A DNA stretch of 64,000 nucleotides from Burkholderia sp. Ax-1724 (GCF_011752995.1 NZ_VWWL01000005.1:151484-215483), one strand, 5' to 3'. Shown: positions 18,626 to 27,255, counted from the first letter of the stretch. Made by a program: numbers and translations. The notes: generated by a model not told the origin, from the sequence alone.

Positions 18626-19331
18626 AGTCAGTCTCCTATGGACTGGGGGCGGGGCTGGCGCGCGGGGTCGAGGCTTGCGCGATGACCCGCTCCCATCAAC
18701 GTAGTTGTGTGTGAGATTCTTCTGTTATCGGCGCTTCATACATTTTCTTCAAGCGGCGGAGTATAGCGTGCACAGGTCATCGCGCCGTTCCTATATGTAT
18801 TTTTATTTCATATAGCCTGGGCCCGCCGCTCCGGGATTCCCGCCTTGCACGACAATAGGACGTGTGTCGCGGCTTCGCAATATGAGATGCGATGGCATAA
18901 GGTGTCATCCTGGTGAAAAGCGGCTGTCAGGTACGCTTTTGCGCAAATCGTGGGAAAACCGGTGCGGTTTGACGTGGATGGGCGTGCAATGAGGGATGTT
19001 TGCCGTGGCGGTTTTACCGGGCCGAGGCGGGCGGGACATGCAAAAAATGCGTACGCAAAAACGAATGGGCCGGTGTGGTATGGGTGCCGGATCGGCCCAT
19101 CGCGACGAATACCGGGATCGGACAGTCGGGCGCCAGATACGCCGAGACCGGATGCCGCGAGCTACCCACGAAGCCGACTCGTCGGTCAATATCTGCCGCT
19201 ATACGGATGTGTGTTTTTCATTCGGCTGACCAACCGGAAAGATAACGAATCGAATCGCCGAACGTTCCGCCGTTCATGATTCGGAAATATAAAGGTCAAC
19301 GAGCATGAACAGTCGTCCTGACTTCAGTCCC
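18626..19331. other. Long intergenic region upstream of the antiporter
   Basis: About 700 bp with no convincing gene; the frames present are short and arginine/proline-rich. It contains the promoter region of the antiporter and a palindrome, listed separately. The base composition dips towards AT at 18700-18830. Confidence 0.5.
18791..18815. promoter_or_regulatory. Operator-like inverted repeat upstream of the antiporter
   Basis: CTATATG and CATATAG are perfect 7-bp arms separated by an 11-bp AT-rich spacer, about 165 bp upstream of the antiporter start. The arm spacing (18 bp centre to centre) fits a dimeric regulator bound on one face of the helix. No regulator gene is next to it. Confidence 0.4.
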
Positions 19332-19952
19332 TCACCCACGCCGAACCAGCAGAAAACTCACTCCGATCGCCGCCAGAAATCCACCGCAGCAGCGATTGAA
19401 CCAGCGGCGGACTTTTGCGCGCCCGAGCCATTTGCCGAGATACATGCCGGCCCACGAGTACAGCGCGATCGCGACCCATTCGAGCACGAGAAAACTCGCG
19501 CCGAGCACGGCAAACTGCGGGAGTATCGGCTGCGAGACGTCGACGAATTGCGGCAGAAACGCGGTGAAAACCAGAATCGCTTTCGGGTTGCCGGCGGCCA
19601 CGAGAAATTCCTGGCGCGCGAGGCGAATGAGCGCCGCGTCCTGAGGTTGCGACGTATCGATAGCGGGTGCGTCGCTGCGCCACAATTGAATGGCAAGCCA
19701 GATCAGATAGGCCGCGCCTGCCAGTTTGATCGCGAGAAAGATCCATTCGGAGGCGTGCAGCACGACCGCGAGACCGGTGGCGGCCAGCACCAGCATCATC
19801 GCGAAAGCGAGCAGGCGACCGGTGCCGCCGACGAACGCTTTCACGAAACCATGGCGCGCGGCCACGTTGATGGATAGCAGGTTATTGGGTCCGGGCGCGA
19901 GGTTGATGGCGAAACAGGCGGGCAGGAAGAACAGCCAGGCGGTGAGGGACAT
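19332..19952 (-). CDS. LysE/RhtB family amino-acid exporter
   Basis: A 206-residue inner-membrane exporter with six helices. The LysE signature FAINLAPGPNNLLSINVAARHG lies at residues 13-34 and GNPKAILVFTAFLPQFVD in the middle. It likely exports an amino acid or homoserine-like compound. The ATG at 19952 has GGAG 11 bases upstream; a GTG four codons earlier is possible but would sit directly on that site. It is monocistronic. Confidence 0.87.
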   Translation of the reverse strand: MSLTAWLFFLPACFAINLAPGPNNLLSINVAARHGFVKAFVGGTGRLLAFAMMLVLAATGLAVVLHASEWIFLAIKLAGAAYLIWLAIQLWRSDAPAIDTSQPQDAALIRLARQEFLVAAGNPKAILVFTAFLPQFVDVSQPILPQFAVLGASFLVLEWVAIALYSWAGMYLGKWLGRAKVRRWFNRCCGGFLAAIGVSFLLVRRG

Positions 19953-20061
19953 GACGGCTCGCACTCCGAACGTGAGGTGACGGTGCAGCGCGCGGCGGCG
20001 GATCGCGCGGCGCTCGCAGAGGCATGGTAGCGACGCCGCCGCGCACTTTCGCGGGCCGTCC

Positions 20062-20637
20062 TCAGTTCACCGCCTTGATAAAGCCCGGATCGCCGATCAA
20101 GGTATCGATGCTCAGTTGCACCGTGTCTTCGATCGCGATCGTATTGCTCGTGAACTTCGGCGCCTTTCGCTTGACGGTGCAGGCGGTCGTGAACATGACC
20201 CTCTGCGTGGCCGTATCGATGACCATGTAGCGTATCTTCAGCGTCCACAATGCCGGCGAACGCGTGTCGTCCACCGTAAACGTTTCAATGCTGCCGCTGA
20301 GTACGCGGCGCCTGTCGTCGATACGAAAACCGGCGCTACGCAGACTGTAGGCGATGCGCTTGCGCACGACTTCGTTGATATCGTCCTTGAGCACGATGCC
20401 GGTCATCGCCGTATTTTCGATGCGGTTCGGCGAAATATGGTCGGCGCGGGCGGGCAGGTAGGCGAAGTCGTCGGCGGGTGCCACGCTGAGCGACCCTGTG
20501 CCATGGGCTTTGGCGTGCGTGGCACTGCTGTTGAGACCGAACCACGACCACGAGCAGGCGGACAGCATCAGCGGCAGCATCATGACGCCGCAACCCCTGA
20601 GCACGACGGCTCCTAGCGGCGAATGCGCGCGAGCCAT
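20062..20637 (-). CDS. Hypothetical lipoprotein
   Basis: A lipoprotein by its hydrophobic leader and lipobox LMLSAC (Cys at residue 28 if the ATG at 20637 is used). The mature part has a beta-rich core with GIVLKDDINEVVRKRI and VLSGSIETFTVDD, resembling the NlpC-independent outer-membrane auxiliary lipoproteins that bind transporter substrates; I do not recognise the family firmly. Starts at 20691 or 20706 are also open, and none has a clear Shine-Dalgarno, so the N-terminus is uncertain. Confidence 0.7.
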   Translation of the reverse strand: MARAHSPLGAVVLRGCGVMMLPLMLSACSWSWFGLNSSATHAKAHGTGSLSVAPADDFAYLPARADHISPNRIENTAMTGIVLKDDINEVVRKRIAYSLRSAGFRIDDRRRVLSGSIETFTVDDTRSPALWTLKIRYMVIDTATQRVMFTTACTVKRKAPKFTSNTIAIEDTVQLSIDTLIGDPGFIKAVN

Positions 20638-20982
20638 GCGGGAGACGGATGCGAGCGAAGCGAGGGAAGTTGCCCGTTTAAATGAAGTCATCGCGCTGGA
20701 GAACAATCAGCAGGGTAGCAATGGGCCGGACTGCCGGCCCGCGTACCGGTCCCGTGGCTGATTCGCCTGGCGGGCCGGCCGTATCGAGCCGACCGCATCG
20801 AGTCGACAAACGCGCCCATCATACCTGGCCGTGTTTGCAATGGATACCGGGGAATATGCGCGGATGGCGCTTGCGCGCGGCGTGAGCGAACATCGCCAGT
20901 CGTGATGCCTGCTGGCAGCGTGAAACCGCTTGCCGCGCTTCCTCGCCTTTTCAACGGTGGAAGCGCTGAACCGGCAGCGCTG
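20638..20982. other. Intergenic region, no gene seen
   Basis: About 345 bp upstream of the lipoprotein gene and downstream of the YigZ gene. If the longer lipoprotein start is used, it shrinks by about 55-70 bp. No repeat, terminator or convincing frame was found. Confidence 0.4.
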
Positions 20983-21567
20983 TTAGAAGAAACCCGCCTT
21001 GCCCTGCGTCATATCGATCAGCGTTCGCTTCGCCTCGTCGAGCGCATTGGCGGGCACGCGCATCGTCATTTTCACGAGCATGCCGTATGCGCTTTCCACG
21101 AGCGCGTAGCCCTCGGCGTCCATCCATCTGCGTACCTTCGCTTCATCGGCATAAGTCACTTCGACGCTCAACGACACCTGAGCAATCCGCTCGACGCGCG
21201 GCGCGTCGAGCAGGGCCGATGCGATTGCGTCGGTGTACGCGCGAACGAGGCCGCCCGCGCCGAGTTTCACGCCGCCGTAATAGCGCACCACGGCGGCCAG
21301 CACGCCGTCGAGATCGTGATGCCGCAACACTTCGAGAATCGGCCGGCCCGCGGTGCCGGACGGCTCGCCGTCGTCGGACATGCCCGATTGGCCGCCCGCC
21401 AGCAGCGCCCAGCAGACATGCGTCGCGGCCGGATGCTGTTCGCGCAGACGCTGCAATTCGGCCATCGCGGCGTCGCGATCGGCGACCGGTATCGCGTGGG
21501 CGATGAAGCGGCTCTTGCGAATCTCGAGTTCCGCGCTCAGCGGCGCGGGCAGGGTATAGGTGGGCAA
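20983..21567 (-). CDS. yigZ: YigZ/IMPACT family protein
   Basis: A 194-residue protein with the UPF0029/IMPACT N-terminal domain (KSRFIAHAIPVADRDAAM, then SDDGEPSGTAGRPILEVL, and VVRYYGGVKLGAGGLVRAY) and the C-terminal DUF1949 ferredoxin-like domain. The best start is a TTG at 21567 (TTGCCCACCTATACC), which gives the family length; codons further upstream run into the tandem repeat and are rich in Pro/His/Arg. YigZ binds nucleic acid or elongation factor in other bacteria; its role is not established. Confidence 0.88.
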   Translation of the reverse strand: MPTYTLPAPLSAELEIRKSRFIAHAIPVADRDAAMAELQRLREQHPAATHVCWALLAGGQSGMSDDGEPSGTAGRPILEVLRHHDLDGVLAAVVRYYGGVKLGAGGLVRAYTDAIASALLDAPRVERIAQVSLSVEVTYADEAKVRRWMDAEGYALVESAYGMLVKMTMRVPANALDEAKRTLIDMTQGKAGFF

Positions 21568-21662
21568 GGCAAAGACTTCGGTGGATGAAAAGAGGCGGCC
21601 GCGCGCGGGGCCGTGCCCGCCATGGTAACGGATCGCCCATGCATCGGGCGCGTGGGGAGCAC

Positions 21663-21762
21663 GGGGCAGGCGAGGCAGGCGGGGCAAGTGAGGCAGGTGA
21701 GGCAGGCGAAGCAAGCGATGCAAGCGATGCAGGCGATGCAGGCGAGGCACGTGGGCAGGCAC
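21663..21762. repeat. Degenerate 9-bp tandem repeat
   Basis: About eleven diverged copies of a GGCAGGCGA-like 9-mer, between yigZ (minus) and the LysE gene (plus). It lies about 80 bp from the LysE start, so it occupies the promoter region of both divergent genes. Confidence 0.75.
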
Positions 21763-21844
21763 GATGCGCGGGCGAGCGCTTCGTCTACAATGGCCCGTTA
21801 AACGCGCATCCATTGACCCGCTTCAGCGCGCGCAAGGAGACCAC

Positions 21845-22471
21845 ATGCTTGATCTATCCACGTTGGGGACTTTCGTTGCCGTCGTGCTCGGGCTCTTTCT
21901 GATTCCCGGCCCGGCCGTGCTGCTGGTTTTGACGCGCACCCTGCACGGCGGACGCAAGGCCGGCATTCTCACCGGCCTCGGTATCGCAACGGGCGATTTC
22001 GTGCATACGCTCGGCGCGGCAGTGGGTCTTTCCGCGCTGCTGATGACATCCGCTCTCGCGTTCAACGCGGTGAAATTCGTCGGCGCCGCGTATCTCGTCT
22101 ATCTGGGCATTCGCGCATTGCGCGAGAAGCAGGCGAGTCCGCATAGGCCGGCCGTCGTACCGGTATCGGGCTCGAAAGCGTTTTTTCAGGCGATTCCCGC
22201 CGAGGTGCTGAATCCGAAAACGGCGCTGTTTTTCCTCGCCTTCCTGCCGCAATTCGTACGGCCCGAACACGGCTCGACGTTTCTGCAGTTCGTGACGCTC
22301 GGGCTGATTTTCGTCGGCATGAGCGCGCTCTATACGACGTCGATCGTGCTGACCATGCGGCCGCTCGGCAAGCTCGTCAAGCGCCTGACCTGGCTGACCC
22401 GCTGGCAGAACAAGCTGATCGGCGTGCTGTTCATTTCGCTCGGGCTGCGCGTGGCCGTGCAGACGCGCTGA
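21845..22471 (+). CDS. LysE/RhtB family amino-acid exporter
   Basis: A 208-residue six-helix exporter with the LysE signature LGLFLIPGPAVLLVLTRTL at residues 15-33 and VLNPKTALFFLAFLPQF in the middle. It is a distant paralogue of the exporter at 19332-19952. The ATG at 21845 follows AAGGAG, a clear Shine-Dalgarno. The gene is convergent with the LexA-controlled gene downstream. Confidence 0.88.
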   Translation: MLDLSTLGTFVAVVLGLFLIPGPAVLLVLTRTLHGGRKAGILTGLGIATGDFVHTLGAAVGLSALLMTSALAFNAVKFVGAAYLVYLGIRALREKQASPHRPAVVPVSGSKAFFQAIPAEVLNPKTALFFLAFLPQFVRPEHGSTFLQFVTLGLIFVGMSALYTTSIVLTMRPLGKLVKRLTWLTRWQNKLIGVLFISLGLRVAVQTR

Positions 22472-22584
22472 GGCGAGCCGGTCGTTTTTCTTCGGTCGCT
22501 TCCTGGACGCGTCCTGGACGTTTCGCGGTCGCTGCGAGGCTGCTTCGAGGGCGTTTCGCGATCGAGACTGGGCCACGTTTCACG

Positions 22585-22953
22585 CTAGACATTGCGGCGC
22601 TGTCTGCGCAAACGGCCCTCGCGCGCGTACTCCATCTGGTTTTGCGTGCTAAGCGCGCGCCGTTCCTGCTCGGTGCGGCTTTTTTGCCGCGTATCGTCGA
22701 TGTCGCCGACGCGCAGCACTTCCTGCGCGATCCGGATGCGTAGCGCCATCAGCGGCTGGCCGTGCTCGACGAGCGAGCGGTCGGCGGCTCGTGCCTGCTG
22801 AACGCCGTTGTCGATCAGGCTGCGCAGTTCCAGCAGCGCGAGCCTGTGCCGCTGAATCTCGAGGATAAGCCGTTGAACGGCCTGCTCGTCACGTGTGCGC
22901 CACCAGCTGCGCAGTTCGACGAGCGTGGGTGGCTCGAAGGGAGGAAGACGCAT
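22585..22953 (-). CDS. Unrecognised LexA-controlled coiled-coil protein
   Basis: A 122-residue soluble protein, highly charged and mostly helical. The central part (AVQRLILEIQRHRLALLELR, then RSLVEHGQPLMALRIRIAQE) has heptad-like leucines, and the C-terminus is Arg/Gln-rich (RREGRLRRQRRNV-like). I do not recognise the family. Its ATG lies 15 bp downstream of a near-perfect LexA box, so it should be SOS-induced. No strong Shine-Dalgarno precedes the ATG. The coiled-coil form would suit a partner of a DNA-repair or division protein, but that is speculation. Confidence 0.78.
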   Translation of the reverse strand: MRLPPFEPPTLVELRSWWRTRDEQAVQRLILEIQRHRLALLELRSLIDNGVQQARAADRSLVEHGQPLMALRIRIAQEVLRVGDIDDTRQKSRTEQERRALSTQNQMEYAREGRLRRQRRNV

Positions 22954-22968
22954 TGTTCAGACGTAAAG

Positions 22969-22988
22969 TACTGTATATGCGTACAGTA
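22969..22988 (-). promoter_or_regulatory. LexA box (SOS operator)
   Basis: TACTGTATATGCGTACAGTA contains CTGT-N8-ACAG with flanking TA/TA, close to the proteobacterial LexA consensus. On the minus strand a TATACT (-10 candidate) overlaps its edge, so LexA would block the promoter of the 122-residue gene. Confidence 0.88.
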
Positions 22989-23071
22989 TAATCTGTCCCG
23001 CGGATGGGGATGCGCCGTAAAGATAGGGATTGTTGAAGCCGCGTAAGCGGACTGCCGTGAGCTCAGTGAGC

Positions 23072-23155
23072 TTAGGACAACGCGAGCAGAATCAGCGACG
23101 AAACGACGATGATGAACAGACAGGTTGCGGTGAGCATGTCGTACGGATAATTCAT
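23072..23155 (-). CDS. Possible 27-residue membrane peptide
   Basis: The short frame MNYPYDMLTATCLFIIVVSS... ends in LILLALS and is one hydrophobic helix with a short polar N-terminus, the form of known bacterial single-pass small membrane proteins. The ATG at 23155 has only a weak purine stretch upstream. It lies between the LexA-controlled gene and the isomerase-like gene. Whether it is translated cannot be decided from sequence alone. Confidence 0.4.
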   Translation of the reverse strand: MNYPYDMLTATCLFIIVVSSLILLALS

Positions 23156-23285
23156 GGCGTGGCCGTCTCGTGTGAAGCGCAAAAAGCCATCATAGGCAGA
23201 AGCGCTGCATGCAACTGTTAAGCTTTGCAAGGCAGCGATGCCGCGGTACGCGCGAGTTGCATCGCTCATGATTCGGGAGACAGTC

Positions 23286-23954
23286 ATGAATGAGGTTGCG
23301 TCTTCACCGGTTGCCGCGTCGGCGTCGTCTGTCACGGCGCCGCGCGCCATCGAGTTCTGGTTCGACTTCGGCAGCAACTACAGCTATCTGAGCATGATGC
23401 GCATCGAGGCGCTGGCGGCTGCGCGCGGCGTGCGGGTTCTATGGCGCCCGTTCCTGCTCGGCCCCGTGTTTCGCAGGCTCGGCTACGACAACTCGCCGTT
23501 CGTGCTGCAGAAGGAAAAAGGCGCGTACGTGTGGAAGGACATGGAGCGGCAATGCCGCAAATACGGCATCGCGCTCACGCGTCCGGGCACGTTTCCGCGC
23601 GCCGCGCTACTGGCCATGCGCGTGGCGCTGCTCGGTGCGAACGAGCCGTGGATCGCCGCGTACTGCCGCAAGATCATGCAGCTGAATTTCGCCGACGACC
23701 GCGACATCGGTTCGCCCGACGTCGTGAGCGAAGCCCTCGATGTGCTCGGCTTGCCGGCGCAGCAACTGATCGCCGATGCGCAAAGCGACGCCAACAAGCT
23801 GCGCCTGCGCGAGCAGACCGATGAGGCGATCGCGAGAGGCATTTTCGGTGCGCCGATGTTTTTTGTCGGCGCGGAAATGTTCTGGGGTAACGACCGGCTG
23901 GACGATGCGTTGGACTACTGCGTGTCGATGCCGGCGAGTGGTGAGCGGAACTGA
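23286..23954 (+). CDS. 2-hydroxychromene-2-carboxylate isomerase / DsbA-fold (kappa GST-like) protein
   Basis: A 222-residue thioredoxin-fold protein. The N-terminal strand-turn FWFDFGSNYSYLSMMRIEAL has the catalytic serine of HCCA isomerases and kappa-class GSTs in place of the DsbA CxxC. The C-terminal GIFGAPMFFVGAEMFWGNDRL is the family hallmark. HCCA isomerases act in naphthalene breakdown with glutathione, but many members have other unknown substrates, and no catabolic genes adjoin it. GGGAGA precedes the ATG at 23286. Confidence 0.87.
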   Translation: MNEVASSPVAASASSVTAPRAIEFWFDFGSNYSYLSMMRIEALAAARGVRVLWRPFLLGPVFRRLGYDNSPFVLQKEKGAYVWKDMERQCRKYGIALTRPGTFPRAALLAMRVALLGANEPWIAAYCRKIMQLNFADDRDIGSPDVVSEALDVLGLPAQQLIADAQSDANKLRLREQTDEAIARGIFGAPMFFVGAEMFWGNDRLDDALDYCVSMPASGERN

Positions 23955-23982
23955 CGGGGTGAATGCGCGAGTTGATGTGCGA

Positions 23983-24018
23983 GTCAAGGCCGGGATCAAG
24001 GCTGGAATCAAGGCCGCA
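23983..24018. repeat. 12-bp tandem repeat, three copies
   Basis: GTCAAGGCCGGG, ATCAAGGCTGGA and ATCAAGGCCGCA follow each other in the gap between the isomerase-like gene and the next, convergent gene. Confidence 0.7.
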
Positions 24019-24057
24019 GCCAACGCGGTAACGCGCTGCGTGTCGTGAAGGCGGAGA

Positions 24058-24312
24058 TCAATCGCCGTGCTGGCAGAAGCGCCGGCCCGGCACGTGGGAT
24101 ACCACGGCCTGTGCGATTTCGAGCGGAGTACTTTCGGCGGGAACGACGCGGCGGCTGGCTTCGGGCGTGTGCTTCATCGTCCATTCGACGAGCCGGTAGG
24201 AGCGGCCCCACGGCGGTTGCAGCGGATCGGAGACCTTGCAGGAGTGGATCTGGCGAGTCCATTCGTGATCGGGCATGGCGCGCAGGTGTTCGAAAACCAT
24301 CTCTTCAACCAT
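24058..24312 (-). CDS. Hypothetical protein (84 aa)
   Basis: A soluble 84-residue protein beginning MVEEMVFEHLRAMPDHEW and containing WGRSYRLVEWTMKHTPEASR. I do not recognise a family. The ATG at 24312 follows an excellent AAGGAGG Shine-Dalgarno, which favours it over the in-frame ATG at 24339. It lies downstream of the penicillin-binding protein gene on the same strand, 250 bp away. Confidence 0.65.
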   Translation of the reverse strand: MVEEMVFEHLRAMPDHEWTRQIHSCKVSDPLQPPWGRSYRLVEWTMKHTPEASRRVVPAESTPLEIAQAVVSHVPGRRFCQHGD

Positions 24313-24562
24313 GGGTGCCTCCTTTTTCTTCGCGGCCATCGGCTCGTTCGCCTCGCGTCTTTGATACCCGTTGAGAGAAAAAGCGCCGCCGATGTTCTGG
24401 CGGCTCAACAGGGGATGGTTTGCGTGATAGTTGCAGGGAAGAATTAAGCGAGACTTAAAAGATGCGCCACTGCCGCGCAGATGTGCGGGCGCGTGTGCGG
24501 TCTCGCGAAGGTGAGCACGACCCTTGCCGCGTTGACCTGTCCGCCGACGCTCCCACCGACGC

Positions 24563-26353
24563 TCAGAGCGATTGCGCCGCATCGGGCGGCACGCCGAGCA
24601 GTTGCAGCGCGCCGCCCGTCACGCCGCTGAACACTGGCCCCGCCACCGTGCCGCCATAGAACGCCTTGCCGGCCGGATCGTCGATCATCACGGCGACGAT
24701 CAGGCGCGGGTCGCTCATCGGCGCCATGCCGACGAAGAGCGCGCGATAGCGGTTTTTCGCATAGCCCGCGCCGATCTGTTTGCGCGCGGTGCCGGTCTTG
24801 CCGCCGACGCGGTAGCCGTCCACCGTCGCCGCGCGGCCCGTGCCGCCCGCGCCGGTCGCCATTTCGAGCATGTTGCGGATCGCGCGCGCGGTCGCCGGCG
24901 TCGTCACGGGCACGCCGCGTTCGGCGGCCAGCAGCGCATCGTCGGCGTTTGCGTTCATGGCCGCGTTCATGTTCACGCCGGCCGCGCTGTCCGCGCCATC
25001 GGGATCGCGCAACAGGCTCACGCGCTGCATCGTGCCGTCGCCCGCATAGGCGGTGTAGACCTGCGCGATCTGCAGCAGCGATACCGACAACCCGTAGCCG
25101 TACGCCATCGTCGCCTGTTCGATCGGACGCCAGCGCTTGTACGGACGCACCTTGCCGGCGGCCACGCCCGGAAAGGTCAGCTCGGGCTTCGCGCCGAGCC
25201 CGTATTGCCGGTACTTGGTCCAGATGGTTTCGGCCGGCAGGTTCAGCGCGAGCTTCGCGAGCGCGATGTTGCTCGACTTCTGCACCGCCTCGGCGACCGT
25301 CATCGCGCCGTGATTCGACGTGTCGTGGATCACGGCCGGGCCGATCCGGTACCAGCCCGGCGCCGTGTCGATGACGCTGTGCGGCCGCACCTTGCCCTCG
25401 TCGATCGACAGCGCGACGACGAGCGGCTTGATCGTCGAGCCGGGCTCGAACGTATCGATCACCGCGCGATTGCGCAGTTGCCGGCCGGAGAGGCGCGCGC
25501 GGTTGTTCGGATCGAAGCTCGGATAGTTGGCGAGCGCGAGAATCTCGCCGTTGCGCGCATCGAGCACGACCACGCTGCCCGCTTCGGCCTTGTGCTGCGC
25601 GATCGCGGCCTTCAGTTGCGCGTACGCGAGTTGCTGGATGCGCCGGTCGATCGTCAGGTGGATCGTGTCGCCGTTGCGCGCGGGCACGAGCGGCCGGGTC
25701 TCCGACACGACGCGGCCGAGCCGGTCGCGGATCACCTCGCGCTGGCCCGGCACGCCGAGTAGCCGTTCGTTGGCGGCGAGCTCGACGCCCTCCTGGCCGT
25801 TGTCCTCGATGTCGGTAAAGCCGACCACGTGCGCGGCCGATTCGCCTTCGGGATAGAAGCGCTTCGAATCGGCGATCTGCGTGATGCCGGCGAGCCCGAG
25901 CCGCGACAGATGCGCGGCGGTGTCGGCATCGACCTGGCGCTTGAGCAGCACGAAGCTGTGCTCGCCGCCGACGCGTCTGCGCAACTCCGCGAGCGGCAGG
26001 TCGAGCAGCTTCGCGAGCGGCGCGAGCGCGCCCTCTTCGAGCAGCTTCGGCGAGGCCCAGATTTCGTAGGTTGCGAGGCTGACCGCGAGCATCGAGCCGT
26101 GGCGATCGACGATCCGTCCGCGCGTCGCATCGAGCTCGAGCACGCGCTGATAGCGCTTTTGCCCCTCGCCGGCGTAGAAGTCCTGGTTCACGATCTGCAC
26201 CCAGAACGCGCGGCCCGCGAGCGCCGCGAACGCGCCGAACACGAGCAGCACGACGAATGTCGAGCGCCACGCGGGCAGGCGCGCGGCGAGCAGCGGGTTC
26301 TTCGCGACGGGCGCGTAGGGATCGTGCGACGGCGGTTTCTTCTTGTGGATCAT
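24563..26353 (-). CDS. Class B penicillin-binding protein (second FtsI-like transpeptidase)
   Basis: A 596-residue peptidoglycan transpeptidase. An N-terminal membrane anchor (STFVVLLVFGAFAALAGRAF, residues 31-50) precedes the PBP dimerisation domain and the transpeptidase domain. The three catalytic motifs are S306-TIK (EPGSTIKP), SSN and KTGT. It resembles FtsI/PBP3, but it is not in the division cluster: no mraW, ftsL or murE adjoins it. It is therefore probably an accessory PBP3 paralogue. An Asn/Ala-rich insert (NMNAAMNANADDALLA) lies in the transpeptidase half. Confidence 0.9.
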   Translation of the reverse strand: MIHKKKPPSHDPYAPVAKNPLLAARLPAWRSTFVVLLVFGAFAALAGRAFWVQIVNQDFYAGEGQKRYQRVLELDATRGRIVDRHGSMLAVSLATYEIWASPKLLEEGALAPLAKLLDLPLAELRRRVGGEHSFVLLKRQVDADTAAHLSRLGLAGITQIADSKRFYPEGESAAHVVGFTDIEDNGQEGVELAANERLLGVPGQREVIRDRLGRVVSETRPLVPARNGDTIHLTIDRRIQQLAYAQLKAAIAQHKAEAGSVVVLDARNGEILALANYPSFDPNNRARLSGRQLRNRAVIDTFEPGSTIKPLVVALSIDEGKVRPHSVIDTAPGWYRIGPAVIHDTSNHGAMTVAEAVQKSSNIALAKLALNLPAETIWTKYRQYGLGAKPELTFPGVAAGKVRPYKRWRPIEQATMAYGYGLSVSLLQIAQVYTAYAGDGTMQRVSLLRDPDGADSAAGVNMNAAMNANADDALLAAERGVPVTTPATARAIRNMLEMATGAGGTGRAATVDGYRVGGKTGTARKQIGAGYAKNRYRALFVGMAPMSDPRLIVAVMIDDPAGKAFYGGTVAGPVFSGVTGGALQLLGVPPDAAQSL

Positions 26354-26858
26354 GGGCGCGAATAACGGGACTCTCGATTGAACGAGGCCGCCGGTACGCC
26401 AGGACGCAAGGGCGGCGTGGCCGGCGGCGCGAGGCGACGGTCATTGCCGGCTGCGCGATTGCAAGGCGCTGCGGGCGCATGGGGAGGACCGTCGCTGTCG
26501 CATGATTGTAAATAAAACGTAATTTAATCGCGAGGCTTATGCAAGGATGGCTGAGCGAGCGGTCGAGGCGCAAAGAGGTGGGGGCAGTTCCGGCCAGATA
26601 AAAAAACGCGCGGACTTGCAAAATCGGCGCGGCTGGCTCGTTCGATTGATGCGTCAACTCCGACGCGGCGTGTTGAAGAGGCGCTCCCGGCCTGTGGAGC
26701 GCCTTCTTTTTGTCTGCTCGCCGGCTTGTCGCTCGCATTTAGGAGTCGTCCGATTGCACGCTATCGGCCCGTGCGTCTACGGTGAACGCTTTCACCAACG
26801 GGAAGGAGCGCTTGAGAAATGACCAGCACGCGGACGCCTATACGCTGCAACGCCATGA
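26354..26858. other. Intergenic region with orphan terminator, possible sRNA
   Basis: About 505 bp between the PBP gene (minus) and the next gene (plus) with no convincing protein frame. It contains a strong plus-strand terminator at 26680-26711 that no annotated gene uses, which suggests a small RNA or a short unrecognised transcript. An AT-rich segment at 26505-26535 could hold promoters for both directions. Confidence 0.5.
26680..26711 (+). terminator. Rho-independent terminator without an upstream gene
   Basis: GGCGCTCC and GGAGCGCC pair as a perfect 8-bp stem with an 8-nt loop, followed by TTCTTTTT. It points along the plus strand; the nearest plus-strand gene upstream ends at 23954, and all genes between are on the minus strand. 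Confidence 0.8.
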
Positions 26859-27206
26859 ATGAAAGCAATCGCCATCTCCGCATCTATCCTTCTCACTGCT
26901 CCCGCCTTTGCCATGGTGGGCTCACCTGCGCAGTGCGTTAGCTGGCCCAGGAGCATCGTCGAAGTGAAGCTGCGGAATGCAGGCATCATCGATCCCACAA
27001 AGCTCGACGCGTCGAAAACGCAAGCGGTGCGCATCGCATCGCAGAAAGTCGGCCAGGACCTTTATCGCGATGTGTACGACATGACGTTCCATGACAAGTC
27101 GGGGCGCGTGATCGAGGTCATCACGTCAAGCGAAGCATCGTCTGCCGAATGTTCCATGGGTAGCGTGGATGTCTACGTTGTCTCGCGGAAGTTAGCCGAC
27201 AACTAG
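26859..27206 (+). CDS. Hypothetical exported protein
   Basis: A 115-residue protein with a short signal peptide (MKAIAISASILLTAPAFA). The mature part (VGSPAQCVSWPRSIVEVKLR, later VITSSEASSAECSMGSVDV) has two cysteines that could form a disulphide in the periplasm. I do not recognise the family. The first of two neighbouring ATGs (26855) is out of frame; the one at 26859 begins the signal peptide. A strong stem-loop follows the gene. Confidence 0.7.
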   Translation: MKAIAISASILLTAPAFAMVGSPAQCVSWPRSIVEVKLRNAGIIDPTKLDASKTQAVRIASQKVGQDLYRDVYDMTFHDKSGRVIEVITSSEASSAECSMGSVDVYVVSRKLADN

Positions 27207-27255
27207 CCCGCTCGTGCACCGATGGCATAGGGTGGCCCGCTGCACGAGCAGCATC

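Noticed and set aside
24444..26738. 764-codon minus-strand frame overlapping the PBP gene
   Set aside because: Same strand but another frame, Arg-rich; the PBP frame carries the SxxK, SxN and KTG motifs.
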